Shown one piece after another: positions 11,325 to 22,941 of a DNA stretch of 46,904 nt. The translations under genes were made by a program, and so were the position numbers. Below the pieces are notes generated by a model that was not told the origin of the DNA, made no database searches, and worked only from the letters and a program-made list of their open reading frames with translations. The stretch's first letter is position 1; each line of letters starts with the position of its first letter. Origin of the DNA: Seison nebaliae (taxonomy: Eukaryota > Rotifera > Pararotatoria > Seisonacea > Seisonidae); the NCBI GenBank assembly GCA_023231475.1, contig JALJEE010000091.1, positions 1 through 46,904 of the forward strand. The letters run 5' to 3'.

Positions 11325-13030
11325 TTCATATGTACAAGGGTAAGAAAAGATGAGGGGAATTTCCTAAAAATTTGCATTTTCCAATTCATGCATTTCCTTC
11401 ACCAGCTCCAAATTGTTAATCATCAATCACTAGACATACATTTCCTCATTCTATATGTTTTGCCCATCTAATATTAAGAAAGCATTAGAAGCAAACAAAC
11501 CGAAGGAACTTTTAAAAAAACACCACTAATAACATTGAGTGAGAGTCCGAATATGGAGAAGTTCTTGATCACAACTTCCACTTTCTCTCCTTTAAATTCA
11601 AGTTTGACTGACTTTCGGAATGATGGAGGAATTGGAAGAATACAATTCTAATATATTCATTTCGACTTAACTGGTTACGTATCTTCCCCATTTTTATATG
11701 CGTTCTCCACTAATATAATTAATAATGATAAATGTATTGCATTATTTACTTTTGAACCGAATATCAAGAAACAATAAAGGAAATTTGCTTTTTGTTATGT
11801 TTCAACCTATCTCTTCTTTCCGCCATTATCTTTCGATGGAGATGGAAGAAGAACATCGAATTATTTTCTCAGTTATTTTTCTCAAATAACATCCATAAAT
11901 CTTCATCTTACATCTGTTGAAACTTCTCATTCTATTCGGCGAATGTACACAATTGGTCGGCGATAATTTTGATTAAAACTCAATTTCAAATTCTCCTCAA
12001 TATTTACTGATCACTCCAATTATTTCGCTATTATCGATACGATCAAGGCTGAGGAAGGAAAGAATCAAACTCTTATTTTCTTAGCTCAATCACCACTTCG
12101 TCCGCTTTCCGATGCTCAACGATCACCGAATTGTTAGCGAGGAATTCAAAATGTTTTTTTATATACAAAACTGCCCATGACTACCCCAAAAAAATATTTA
12201 CAATTTTTTCGTCATAGTCGAAGATCCTTCTCCTACTACACACTCGTCAGTTATTGGCCGTGATGAAGCTGCTTCCAACTAAACGGAATGTTAAAGACTG
12301 CTCACAACATTGCCAATACTTATTATTACTCCTGTTGCTTCCATTCATTCCATTCCTCATTTATAAATTTTGTTAGTACAAAAAGATTTTTTTTTAAAAA
12401 ATACTCTCTATATTCAAGGATAAATTATCAAACTGAGCAGCGTTCAATTTATTCACTTCAGGGCAGTAATTGTGTAGTAGGAGAAGTAGAAAAAAAATCA
12501 GAAAATTGAATGACTTTTTCCCCTCTTTCATATCGATGATTGATGAAGTTAGAGTAGGGTCCATAATTTTCTTTCGCTTATTTGAGGTATTAAGAAAATT
12601 ATCATTCCAAATACGATAGAAAATAATTTACCCAATTAACTAAAAATTGTATTGTTATTATTCTCCTATTCGAAATGTTACCACTTTAAACAATTAGAAA
12701 GAAAGCAATTGACTCAAATGCGCAATTCGTCATACTATTTTAACAATTCAGTATAAAAATTATAACAAACCAAAAAATTGTACATAACATATATAATATA
12801 TATATAATAAATCATATTTATATATAAATATCAGTTATTTGGGAGAATTAACCTTAAAATTTTGCTTACATAAAAAAAGTATAACTAGAATAGAAAAAAA
12901 GAATGAAAATATCGATTAATCGATATATTAATCAATCATTCGAAACGAAACGATTAACGCGACTATCGAAAGTTGGAGAATTGTTTTTCAGTTTGGAAAT
13001 TTATGGGAAATTGTTTAGGAAGAATTCAAT
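11325..13030. other. Intergenic, no gene recognised
   Basis: AT-rich sequence with a TA-rich patch near 12787-12832. The open frame at 12288-12509 has low-complexity composition and no coding signature. Regulatory sequence for the downstream plus-strand gene may lie here. Confidence 0.4.
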
Positions 13031-13031
13031 C

Positions 13032-16000
13032 GAATTCATCTCAATTATCGAAATAAGACACATAAATTGAATTATTTCTTCGATGCCGTTAAACGATTAT
13101 ACTGTCGAACACAAGTTTATTATCGTGAGGATATTTTTGATGATTTCTCCGATATTCAACGATCGAGTGAAGTTCATAGAAAAATATTTTTTGAAAAATT
13201 CTTAATTCGTTCCAGTTCGTTTTTCTCACTTTAGAAGACGTGGTGAAAGCTTTCCGATATCGTCATCTTTTGATGATATCGAATAGTTGTTTATTTGGAA
13301 TTATGAACAAGAAAGAATATAAAGATTTTGTTGAATATTTGGAGACGATAGAGCTATCACTAATTCTGAAAACTTTATTCAAACGGTTCATTCACGATTT
13401 ACATTTACTATTAACCGATGATTCTGGTTCCGTTTGTGTTGTTGGTAAAATCTCCTAACTATTTGTAGGAATCGAACGAATTGAGAATATTTCTCCCGGA
13501 AAATTTTTTCAGATATTATTAACTTGTCTCCAATCCTTAATGTATTTGGCCTCAACTTCTTGCTGGAATTATAAACAGATATTATTAGATCATCACTTTA
13601 CACATTGCGTAATAAAAAGTTTAGTGGAATGTCGAGAATCAATTATGGAATTAGGAAAGAAATGGGAGAAGGTTTGGAAGAATTACGTCGACAATAAACC
13701 AGACGATCTTTCATTGTTCGGGGAAGTCATTCGAATTCGATATGATAACAGTTATTCGAACTCGGACTGCGAGGAGATGTCTCGTCAATTGTTTGACACC
13801 TGTTCATTCTATATCTATTTGTCGTTCACTAATATTATATGGAGGAGAATAACATTTGACCTCCGCATAACAGGTGGCATTCTCTATTAAAATGAATTGA
13901 AAATTAATTAATTCGAACTCATTTCTTTACATAAATTTCGGGAATATTCTTCTTAGAATCATATTTCCATGATGTTCACACCAAAACATTAGAACAACAA
14001 TTACTGCTATTTAATTGTTTCAAACATCTTCATTTGAATTATGGGACGACCAAGGAGGAATCGAATTTTTTGATATTCCTTTGGAAGAAATTTACTTCAA
14101 TTCAATTGATTTCCGATATTCTACTCAAATCATTTAACATCAACACAACAAGTTTCTCTTTAACTTAAAATTTTTTTGTGTCTTCTTCACGTGGTTGTAG
14201 GAGAAATGATGGAATGTAGTTTAGTTGATTGTAGTGAATTGAAGAGTTCGGAAGCGAATTCACTTTTATCAACAAATTATCTATCGAAAAAATTAAGTAA
14301 ATTTCTCGATGATTCTTTCCTTGACGTGAAAAAAGATGAAAAGAATATTGTTGTTAAGAAACATCATAAACTTAACGTGAAACTGAAAGTAAACAGAAAT
14401 ATTTTGCGACTCATTAATTCTTTTAATGACCAAATCACATCATTCGAATCATTAATATTTTACATTCGGTACCATCCTGCACCAAATGTCATTTTGATAG
14501 ATTTGCTGGAAGAAGGAAAACTCTTTTGTCACATTCGACAACTACTTAAACATTTCGATCTCCGCCGTATCAAATATCATTCCAATGATGAACGTTCACC
14601 ATTCCTACGACTCTTCATCCTCACAGTTGAATTGCTGACAATTCTGATGGAGAAGTTCTGGAAGAATATGAAGTCCAGATCGAAAATAAATACAAGTTAC
14701 ATCCGAATTTTTCTCATAAAAAGATTGTTTAATAAAACTTTTTACAGAAATTGTGAAACTGATTCAGAAACATGAAAATAATCTGATAGACTATGTACAT
14801 TTCATATGGAAATCAATCATTCATTGGGAAACGGCTGATAAACATTTCCAGACAACTGTTATCCAATTTTTCCGAATTGGAATCCAGACAAAAATTATAC
14901 GTATCGATTTCTCCCTTATTGTTGTTAGTTCTTTTATGATTTCTCAATATAATATATAGGATCATTTGTTACTTTTATGTTATGTCATAAAACTTTGGGT
15001 AAATGATGGAATGATAGATGTTTTTCACCAGAATTCTTGTATCATTTTTTAAACATTATGGACTGCTACTACCAACATTGAAACAATATATTCGTCAACA
15101 TAATGAACGCATAAACTTGAAGACTTTCCAACGAACTACATTATTCAATTCTTTTACTTGTTTGGGAATATTAATCAACGCTGATTCCAACACATATAAT
15201 CATCTAACAAATTGTTGTAATTATTATTATCGGTCTCTACAAGAACGAAAAAGCACCATGATTAATACGTCCACAGAAATGAATAATTCCGTCTATACTT
15301 TATTACAGAATGGTTCACATAATGCAGTTCCCATATTGTACGAACGTTATTCTTCCAATTCCTATGATGAGAATGATAGAAGCATACCCGCAAATTTATC
15401 ATATCATTCCATTGAGAACCGTTTCAGAAAAACTTTCGATCACTCTCTAAGACAAGAGAAATTTCCCGATAATTTAGATAAAATCTGGAACAACTTCTCC
15501 TTGATAACGCCAATCGTCTTTCAGAATATTGTGATCGACCAATATTCATCTCTAGTCCACCAAGGACGAATCATTGCTAATAGTTATCGATTTGAACTTT
15601 TCCCATCATTTTTCAACGAATTCTTTAAGGTTCCAATAATTTGCCGACGATTGTTAAAGAAAAACAATTCATGGAAATCTTTCTAGAATTTCTTCTCAAC
15701 TATTTAACTTATTCACATGTGCTCCTAAGAAATATATTTCTCCAATTACTTACTGTTGAATATCTTCCAAGTTAAATTGAAATTTTCTAATTTCACATCA
15801 GTCCGATTTTTAGATCAAATATTAACTCATTGTAAAAAGGAAGAATTTATGATTAGAACTATAAGTTCAACAATATTTGGAAGACCCATTTTGGAAGAAA
15901 CTTCAGAATTCTCCCAATCACTAGTCATATATCTCTTATTTGAATACGACCGTTCCAATCTTAAAATTTTATTAGTGAGATGTATTGTACATTTTTGGGC

Positions 16001-16287
16001 TAGAAAGAAAATTATGTTCCCCAAAAACGATATCGATTTAAAATCATCATGTCAGAAACTGTTAAAAGATATTGAGAATAACATTTCTAATTCAGACAAA
16101 GATAATATAAAGGAATTATTGCGATATATTGACATAACAAAAAATTCATTAATCGGATTAAGGTTTTGAAGATTCCTAAAATTATTATAAAAATGAAAAT
16201 TTTAGGGAAGTTCTATTGAAAATGGAAAATGACAATTATTCTGAAATATCATTTCTGTTTTCTGACAATAGTAAAGTTATTATTTGA
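13032..16287 (+). CDS. Large multi-exon gene, unidentified helix-rich protein
   Basis: Coding exons are read at about 13032-13120 (uncertain), 13235-13440, 13513-13870, 13957-14156, 14206-14750, 14750-14945, 15018-15686, 15687-15770, 15803-16162 and 16205-16287. Several junctions are in phase, for example SVCV|ILLTCLQSLMYL, ITFDLRIT|ESYFHDVHTKTL and GLR|EVLLKMENDNY. The product would be a cytosolic or nuclear protein of roughly 900 aa rich in L, I, F, K and N, without a signal peptide or transmembrane segment. It looks like an alpha-helical-repeat scaffold. I considered FANCD2-, MMS22L- and Integrator-type proteins and could support none. Two places (near 14650 and 15650) change frame without a clean splice site, so an exon is missed, a sequence error exists, or the gene is decaying. 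Confidence 0.5.
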
Positions 16288-16318
16288 AAATAAACAAATC
16301 ATCTTTATTTGATTCTTA

Positions 16319-16576
16319 ATGAAAATTGAGCAGATTACAAAAGAACAACAACAATCAATTAGGAAAATGATAAGTGAATTAACTGGTAACAAAACGATGA
16401 AAAATCAAGGAATAATTTCGAATCTAGTAGAACATTTAGATAAAAACCGAAATTTTTGTATTGCACCAAATTATAATTTAGGGAAAAGTAAAAACCTGAA
16501 TAATGATAACTGTACCGAAATGGAAGTTGATGATGATAGTGAAAATGAACCGTTTATTACAGATGATGAAATTTGA
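16319..16576 (+). CDS. Small acidic-tailed protein, unidentified
   Basis: Single-exon 85-aa frame starting MKIEQITKEQQQSIRKMI, with a helical N-terminal half and an acidic end (EMEVDDDSENEPFITDDEI). It begins 31 nt after the stop of the preceding plus-strand gene and ends 32 bp before the stop of the convergent minus-strand gene. The tight spacing suggests either a downstream cistron or a separate very compact promoter. No family recognised. Confidence 0.5.
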   Translation: MKIEQITKEQQQSIRKMISELTGNKTMKNQGIISNLVEHLDKNRNFCIAPNYNLGKSKNLNNDNCTEMEVDDDSENEPFITDDEI

Positions 16577-16608
16577 GAGATATTTAAAAAGTTTTTCATG
16601 AATAAAAC

Positions 16609-16830
16609 TTATCCCATAATGACGTCCATCAATTTACAAATATTTCGTAATTTCTCTAAATTTTCACTAATTTCTATTTTTAGTAGAATAATTTTATTGA
16701 AATCTTCCTTCTCCGAAAAGTTGTCGACACTCCGCTTAAATTCCTCTAAATGTTTCTTCGTCAGAACTTTCAGTTGACTTCTTAACCGTTCCATGTTTAA
16801 ACGTTCTTCCTCGTTCATAGGAGGATTCAT
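16609..16830 (-). CDS. Small coiled-coil protein, unidentified
   Basis: A 73-aa protein starting MNPPMNEEERLNMERLRSQL. It is almost entirely helical with heptad-like spacing of L, I and V, and ends ICKLMDVIMG. The ATG at 16828-16830 is the first good start; the upstream in-frame extension is hydrophobic and probably 5' UTR or intron. Its size and composition resemble a small subunit of a larger complex, but nothing identifies which. Confidence 0.5.
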   Translation of the reverse strand: MNPPMNEEERLNMERLRSQLKVLTKKHLEEFKRSVDNFSEKEDFNKIILLKIEISENLEKLRNICKLMDVIMG

Positions 16831-17943
16831 GATATACAATTGGCAACGAAAAAGACACTTTTTCAAAGAAAAAACTGAAACAAAAATAAGAATAACAAAA
16901 AACAAACTTTTTCAACATTCACATGACAATTTACTATCTTATTCTAATTTTAATAATTCAAGAAAACTGTGAATTAATTCATTGTAAAATGTAAAATTCA
17001 AAAACTTTTTTTAACTACCGGTACTAATATCGTATGATCCTCTTTCACAATCATAACCCATCAAAATCTGGATTCTAAATAAATCGATTTGTGTTGTTTT
17101 TGTTCAATTTATATAATGTTTTTTAGAAAATATATCTATGATAATAAAGCGACGAAATTATTATATTGTTATAAGATTTAAAATGCTGATATGGACTTTC
17201 GAGAGTCAGAATTGCAAAAAGAAATAATAATTATTTTTTTATTTCAACATCAATTTTTTTATATATCGATAATTAACAATGACAAAGTTAGTGAAAAATA
17301 AAGTTAGATGGACGGTTTCAGGAGATGTATATAATTTGGTTGATCAGTTAAAAAAGGATGATAAGATAATAAGATAATAAGATTGTTTTCTTACTTACAT
17401 AAGATTACTTACTCTTTGTTTTTTGGAGTCAAACGGCGGATGCGAACGTATACCATTGCCTTGTAAGTAAAAACGGTAATGGACAACGGTGAAGTTATCC
17501 CGGCAAATGGAAGAAATGTAAAAAAAACAGTAGAAACTTAAAGTAATCGGACACTTTTACGTTTTTATAAACCATATCATAACTTCTGTCTAATTAGCTG
17601 TCTGTTATAAGGTTATACAGTGAGTGAGTATACCAATATAGAGTGAGTATCATAAAATAGCCCTATTCAAGCTCTTTAAGAAGGTGAAAAAAGTTTTAAA
17701 AATACATCGGGTAAGGTTCTTCTACTTTTTCTACTAACTGTGAGACAAATTTTGTTATCACAGTCATTCTCTAGTGATTACATGGTGATTCGTTTCCATC
17801 ACACGAATTTCATAAGAAAAATGATGAAAAACAAATATATTTCATACATATTGAATTTAACAAATAATTGAAAGCTCTTACTATTAGGCCAACGACAAAA
17901 TAACGTAATCAATGACAAATTATTCGACGTCATATAAAATGAT
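16831..17943. other. Intergenic, with one GC-rich island flanked by GTAAGT sites
   Basis: Mostly AT-rich. A short island at about 17413-17462 carries perfect donor motifs on both strands. On plus, ...CATTGCCTT|GTAAGT at 17463. On minus, an exon 17413-17459 begins with an ATG (MVYVRIRRLTPKNK) and is followed by GTAAGT. It may be a short 5' exon of an unplaced gene. Confidence 0.3.
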
Positions 17944-20900
17944 ATGGTTTCCCTTTTATTTATATTTGGGAATATTCCCACGGGTGTTATTAAACTTTTT
18001 TTTATTATCCAAATAAAATTATATTCCATTCTACTAAGTTTGTCGGATACTTGTCGAATTGATTATTTGGATGATGATATAAAATATAAAATTATTGATC
18101 AATGTGAAATCAGAAACCTGCCAAGCATGAACAATATTCAAAAGTTCATTAATTTTTCTAAATTAAATCGATAATTCTCAATTTCACCATAGAGGAGAGT
18201 TCTGGAAATATGAAGGAAATGTGTTTGATATTAAACCAATCCCTAATAATTCTCATACAATTTATGCCAATTTGACATATAAAAAGTTTGAAGAACGAAC
18301 ATCTTTTAACATATCGCCTATTTTCAAAATAATACAAGAGACGGTGGAAGTCACAAGAAATAACTTCCGGAATCATCAAAGTGAAATTAAGGATAATAAT
18401 CCAAATTACGTAATTCAGACTACTGCGTCAATTATCGATATTTCATCAATAACAAATATTAGTTGGAAAATAATTTTTAATTAGTTCATTTAATTCTCGA
18501 AGAGATGAGCTAAAATGAATTTACAAAAGTGGGGTAGTTGAAAATGGTAGTACTTTTCTAATGCTGTGTATCAGGATTTTTGATTGTATAGAATTATTTA
18601 TTATGGAAGATGTAAAAAGTGAGCGAATGATGATTGACAAACAAAAATTAATAAAAATTAAATAAATTTTGTTTCGTTATACAGAATCATCTAATCTTAT
18701 CATTAATGGAAAAATTATAAGTTCTGCTAAATTAAACCAAACACCAAATTTTGGTATTCTCCCAAATACCAGTATTCTATTTGGGTTCAATTTTTGTCTA
18801 GTTTTCTTTGTTTCATTAATTAATTTTAGATATCTCTCAGATTCTCAATTGCATTCGTTCAATTTCCTTCATTTATTCTCCACTTTCGCATGGATTATTT
18901 CTGATGGGAGGAATTTATTTTCAAACAACTCCAATAAATGTCATCCAAATGAACTGAATTACGGTTGTACTTGATAAATATTTCTTTGATTATTAACCTG
19001 ATTCAATTAGAAAAGGAAGTGGAATATTCGATTTTATATTTCTCGAAATGTCAATTAAATATTTTGAAAATTAAAACAAAGTTTCTACCGTTTTATTTTC
19101 CAAACAAATCAGTTTTCTTTCAGAGATAACTTGAACAATTTGACGAAAAAAATTCTTGAAAAATTTCTAATTGAAGATGCGGTCGTCATCGATATTTCGA
19201 TGGATCAAAAAAAAACGAAAGATGAAACGAAATTAAAGGAGAAAATTAGCAATTTGAAATTGTTGACTGGAATAAATTCGGTAAATAAATTTTGTTATCC
19301 ACAATTCGGTTATTATCAATCTGGTAGGTTAGTCATCTGAATCAAATTTAAATGAATTTTTTGATGTTTTGTCGATATGACCACCATGAAAAGTGTTTCG
19401 TTTTTTCTTCGTTTTTTCATGTCGGAAAGATTTTCCTTTCGTATTTTTTAGAACACTATTCGCTTTCTGTCCATACAAATTTCCGCTTCGATTTAATGCA
19501 TCAAATGAATTCGATTCTAATCCAGCGGTTACCTGCACTTGTGAATCGTCAACTCGCTTGAAATGATTTAAACGCCGTTTTTTATCCGACGAGGATACAT
19601 CATTGTTCTCAAAACTCCTCTTCTGGCCTGAATTGAACGATTTTCTTTTCCAATTTCCATCGGACGATTTTCCTTGCTGATTTTCCCACCAATCTGGTTT
19701 ATCGTTTTTCTGTTTGTTTTCAGAAAAAGATTTTTTCGGTCCGTTGGTTTCTTTAACAGCTGAATTTTTATAACTGTTGGTAACTTTATTCACTGGAGTT
19801 TTTTCTGTTTCCTTCATCTTCATATCTTCATCTGAAGATTCTGACGAACTGTTTTTCTTTACAATTTTTTTTACTTCTTTTTTCTTCTTTCCATTTGTCA
19901 ACGACACTTTTTGTTTTTTGTCTTTTTTGTCAACTTGTTCGTCATCAGATGAATCTTCTGATGGAAGTGGTTTAGTAACTTTTTTGAGGGAAACGTTTTC
20001 ATTCTTTTTCTTTGGTAACGCGACTTTCTTTTGTTGAATCATTTCCTCGTCGGACGACGATTCAAATTCAATTTTTTTCTTTGATAATAACATTTTCTTA
20101 TTTTTTGTCTTTTTTTCTTTTGATGATGATTCTTTCTTTTGTGGTGGAATTTTCTTCTTTTCTTGTTCGTCTTCATCTGACGACGATTCTTTTTTGGCTG
20201 GTTTTTGTGCTGCTGAAATTATCTTAGTTTTCCCCATTTCTTTCACTTCTTCATCTGTCGATGATTCATCTTTCGTTTTTTTATTAGCCCTGATAACTTT
20301 TTTCTTTTCTTCCATTTCCTCATCTAATGAAGAATCTTCGGATGATGATTCTTTTTTCGCTGTTTTCTTTGGTGCTACTACTTTCTTTTTTTGATCCTTT
20401 TGTTTCACTTCTTCATCTGATGACGATGAATCATCTGACGACGATTCTTTTTTCGCCTGTAGCTTTGGAACTACAACTTTTCTCTTTTCTTCAATTTCCT
20501 CATTTGATGATGATTCTTCAGACGAAGATTCTTTTTTCGCTTGTTTCTTTTGCGCTATAATCTTTTTCTTTTCTTTCACTTTATCTGACGACGATTCTTT
20601 TTTCGCCTGTATCTTTGGAACTGCAACTTTTCTCTTTTCTTCAATTTCTTCATCTGATGACGATTCTTCTTCCGATGAGGATGTTTCTTTTTTGACTATT
20701 TTCTTTGGCAGTACAACTTTCTTTTTTTCTTCCATTTCCTCATCTGATGATGAATCTTCTGATGAAGATTCTTTTTTTGATGATTTGTTTGGCATTACGA
20801 CTTTTTTCTTCTCTTCAATTTCCTCATCTGATGACGAGTCTTCCGATGAAGATTCCTTTTTTGCTGCTTTCTTTGTGGCTATTACTTTCTTCTTTTCCTT

Positions 20901-22912
20901 CACTTCGTCATCTGATGATGATTCTTTAGATGAAGATTCTTTTTTCTGTGGTTTCTTTAAGGTCACAACTTTCTTCTTTTCTTCCATTTCCTCATCTGAT
21001 GATGATTCTTCTTCCGATGAAGATGTTTCTTTTTTACATATTTTCTTTGGCACGTCAACTTTTTTCTTCTCTTCCATTTCCTCATCTTCTGATGAAGATT
21101 CTTTTTTTGCTGGTTTTTTTGGCACTACGACTTTCTTTTTTTCTTCCATTTCCTCATCTGATGAAGATTCTTCTTCCGATGAGGATGTTTCTTTTTTGAC
21201 TATTTTCTTTGGCACTACAACTTTTTTCTTCTCTTCCATTTCCTCATCCGATGATGAATCTTCTGATGAAGATTCTTTTTTAACTGGTTTCTTTTGAGCA
21301 ACGTTCCTCATATCTTCCATTTCTTCATCAGACGACGATTCTTCTTTCGATGAATCTTTCTTTGGCGCTACAACTTTCTTCTCTTTCACTTCTTCATCCG
21401 ATGACGATGATTGATCTGATGAGGAATCTTTTTTCACTGTTTTCTTTGGAGCAGACAGTTTCTTCTTTTCTTTCACTTCTTCATCTGATGATGATTCTTC
21501 GGAAGACGATTCTTTTTTCGGTGTTTCCTTTGGAATTATAACTTTCTTGCTTTTGTTCACCTGTTCTTCGGATGAAGATTCCTTTTGTTTCTTTGGCACT
21601 GCAACCTTCTTTTCTTCCATCTCCTCATCTGATGACGAGTCTTCCGATGACGATTCCTTTTTCCTTGCTTTCTTTGACGCTACTACTTTCGTTTCTTCCT
21701 TGTCTTTCATTTCTTCATCTGATGACGAGTCATCTGATGACGATTCCTTTTTCGCAGGTTTCTTTGTGGCTATTACTTTCTTCTTTTCTTTTTCTTTTTT
21801 TGCGATTTTCTTCTTTTTTTCAATTTCTTCATCTGGTGAGGATTCTTCCGAAGATTCTTCTTCTTCCGATGAGGATGATTCATCCGCAACTCTCCATTTA
21901 ATCTTTTCGGAACTTTTTCTTTTTTCAGCTAAAATTTTTGCTTTACCAACATTATTTGAATTATCTTTAACATTTTTCTTATTTAATGATTTTTTTCGAG
22001 AAAATGACCACTCAATTTCTGAATTCGGTTCCGGTGGAACGTTTTTTTCATCTTCATATAATTTCGACATATCGACTGTACGAGTGGCGACACGTGAAAA
22101 ATCACTTTCACGATCTTTGTATTCTTGAAGTTTTTTCTCCATCTCTAAATCGGAGGAAGATGATGGTTCAGAAACATTGACTTTCATTGAAAGATTTTGA
22201 TCCATTTGTTTATTCTCTCCCTTTTCATTCGTTTTCTTCACAATTATTTTTGGCAATGGAGTATTTTTTGATTTATCGTTCTTCTTTTTATTGATCTTAT
22301 TTGAACGTTTCTTCTCCGGCTCTTTTCTATTTTTGTCATCGTCTTCAAATACTTTCCTTTTGGATTTTACAAACTTCTTCATTGGATAAGTTTCTGAAGA
22401 TTTAACCATTTTCTTTCTATGACAAAAAGAAAAAAAGGAGATAACGATGAAAAAAAATCTTTAAGATAATATAAAAAAGGTATGGAATTTAAGTATGCAC
22501 GTTTTGGAAATAAGAATTAAGCTCAAAACTTTAATTTGAAAATTCAACCTAATTTCCATAAATATTCCTTTCCTTCAAGTGATCGTTTCGTAATAAACTA
22601 ATACTCCCCAAAAATCTTTCTATGGTATTTTTTCTATTTATTAGATGTTACTGTATTGAAAACTGGGAAGGAATTTATTGTGACAAAAGAAGAAACAATT
22701 TGTGGGAAATAGATTGGAGGAAAATAGTAAAGAAATCTTCCACAAAAGATTTGTTCATTCAAATTGGAATATTCTGTCTAATTTTATTCAGTTGTTTATC
22801 AATATTTCTAATCGGTCGAAAGATTGTTCGAAGAAATAAGAAGTATTCGAAAATCTTTATTGATTCATGCGATTTCCAATTAGAACCTTTAATTTCAAAT
22901 AAAAATAATTGA
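17944..22912 (+). CDS. Single-pass membrane protein with juxtamembrane EGF-like motif; host of nested NOLC1
   Basis: Six exons close in frame (17944-18143, 18193-18461, 18685-18784, 18830-18963, 19126-19327, 22645-22912), giving 390 aa. The N-terminus is hydrophobic (signal or anchor). The ectodomain has several N-x-S/T sites and few cysteines until the last exon junction, where GYYQSGR|CYCIENWEGIYCDK forms the C-x-C...W-x-G-x-x-C end of an EGF-like module. A transmembrane helix (DLFIQIGIFCLILFSCLSIF) and a basic stop-transfer (RKIVRRNKK) follow, with a short cytosolic tail. Introns 1-4 are 49, 223, 45 and 162 bp. Intron 5 is 3317 bp and contains an entire antisense gene. The stop is 29 bp from the convergent gene at 22942. 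No named family is recognised. Confidence 0.6.
19329..22409 (-). CDS. NOLC1: Nucleolar phosphoprotein Nopp140 / NOLC1
   Basis: A 1026-aa protein in one exon. The central region is about 15 alternating units of acidic serine clusters (SSSEDSSSDEEMEEKK, CK2-type) and basic Lys/Pro linkers. The C-terminal ~80 residues form the conserved SRP40 domain: FKRVDDSQVQV, then SNSFDALNRSGNLYGQKANS, then GKSFRHEKTKKKRNTFHGG and a final KFDSDD. Nopp140 shuttles between nucleolus and Cajal bodies, binds box C/D and H/ACA snoRNPs and supports rRNA modification. The N-terminal LisH dimerisation motif of vertebrate NOLC1 is not in this exon; an AG lies a few bases before the ATG, but I see no upstream exon. 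The gene is wholly inside the 3.3-kb intron of the opposite-strand membrane-protein gene, and its stop codon overlaps that intron's donor. Confidence 0.88.
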   Translation of the reverse strand: MVKSSETYPMKKFVKSKRKVFEDDDKNRKEPEKKRSNKINKKKNDKSKNTPLPKIIVKKTNEKGENKQMDQNLSMKVNVSEPSSSSDLEMEKKLQEYKDRESDFSRVATRTVDMSKLYEDEKNVPPEPNSEIEWSFSRKKSLNKKNVKDNSNNVGKAKILAEKRKSSEKIKWRVADESSSSEEEESSEESSPDEEIEKKKKIAKKEKEKKKVIATKKPAKKESSSDDSSSDEEMKDKEETKVVASKKARKKESSSEDSSSDEEMEEKKVAVPKKQKESSSEEQVNKSKKVIIPKETPKKESSSEESSSDEEVKEKKKLSAPKKTVKKDSSSDQSSSSDEEVKEKKVVAPKKDSSKEESSSDEEMEDMRNVAQKKPVKKESSSEDSSSDEEMEEKKKVVVPKKIVKKETSSSEEESSSDEEMEEKKKVVVPKKPAKKESSSEDEEMEEKKKVDVPKKICKKETSSSEEESSSDEEMEEKKKVVTLKKPQKKESSSKESSSDDEVKEKKKVIATKKAAKKESSSEDSSSDEEIEEKKKVVMPNKSSKKESSSEDSSSDEEMEEKKKVVLPKKIVKKETSSSEEESSSDEEIEEKRKVAVPKIQAKKESSSDKVKEKKKIIAQKKQAKKESSSEESSSNEEIEEKRKVVVPKLQAKKESSSDDSSSSDEEVKQKDQKKKVVAPKKTAKKESSSEDSSLDEEMEEKKKVIRANKKTKDESSTDEEVKEMGKTKIISAAQKPAKKESSSDEDEQEKKKIPPQKKESSSKEKKTKNKKMLLSKKKIEFESSSDEEMIQQKKVALPKKKNENVSLKKVTKPLPSEDSSDDEQVDKKDKKQKVSLTNGKKKKEVKKIVKKNSSSESSDEDMKMKETEKTPVNKVTNSYKNSAVKETNGPKKSFSENKQKNDKPDWWENQQGKSSDGNWKRKSFNSGQKRSFENNDVSSSDKKRRLNHFKRVDDSQVQVTAGLESNSFDALNRSGNLYGQKANSVLKNTKGKSFRHEKTKKKRNTFHGGHIDKTSKNSFKFDSDD

Positions 22913-22941
22913 TTTTTCTCGCTTTTATTAAATAAAAGATT

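Noticed and set aside
12288-12509. 73-codon plus-strand frame
   Set aside because: Composition like surrounding noncoding DNA; no family, no splice partners.
13212-13234. A 20-bp GT...AG 'intron' in the large plus-strand gene
   Set aside because: Far shorter than the others; a GTGAGG donor upstream gives a normal-sized intron in the same phase.
20692-22128. Plus-strand Phe/Ser-rich open frames
   Set aside because: Shadows of the acidic-serine repeats of NOLC1 on the minus strand.
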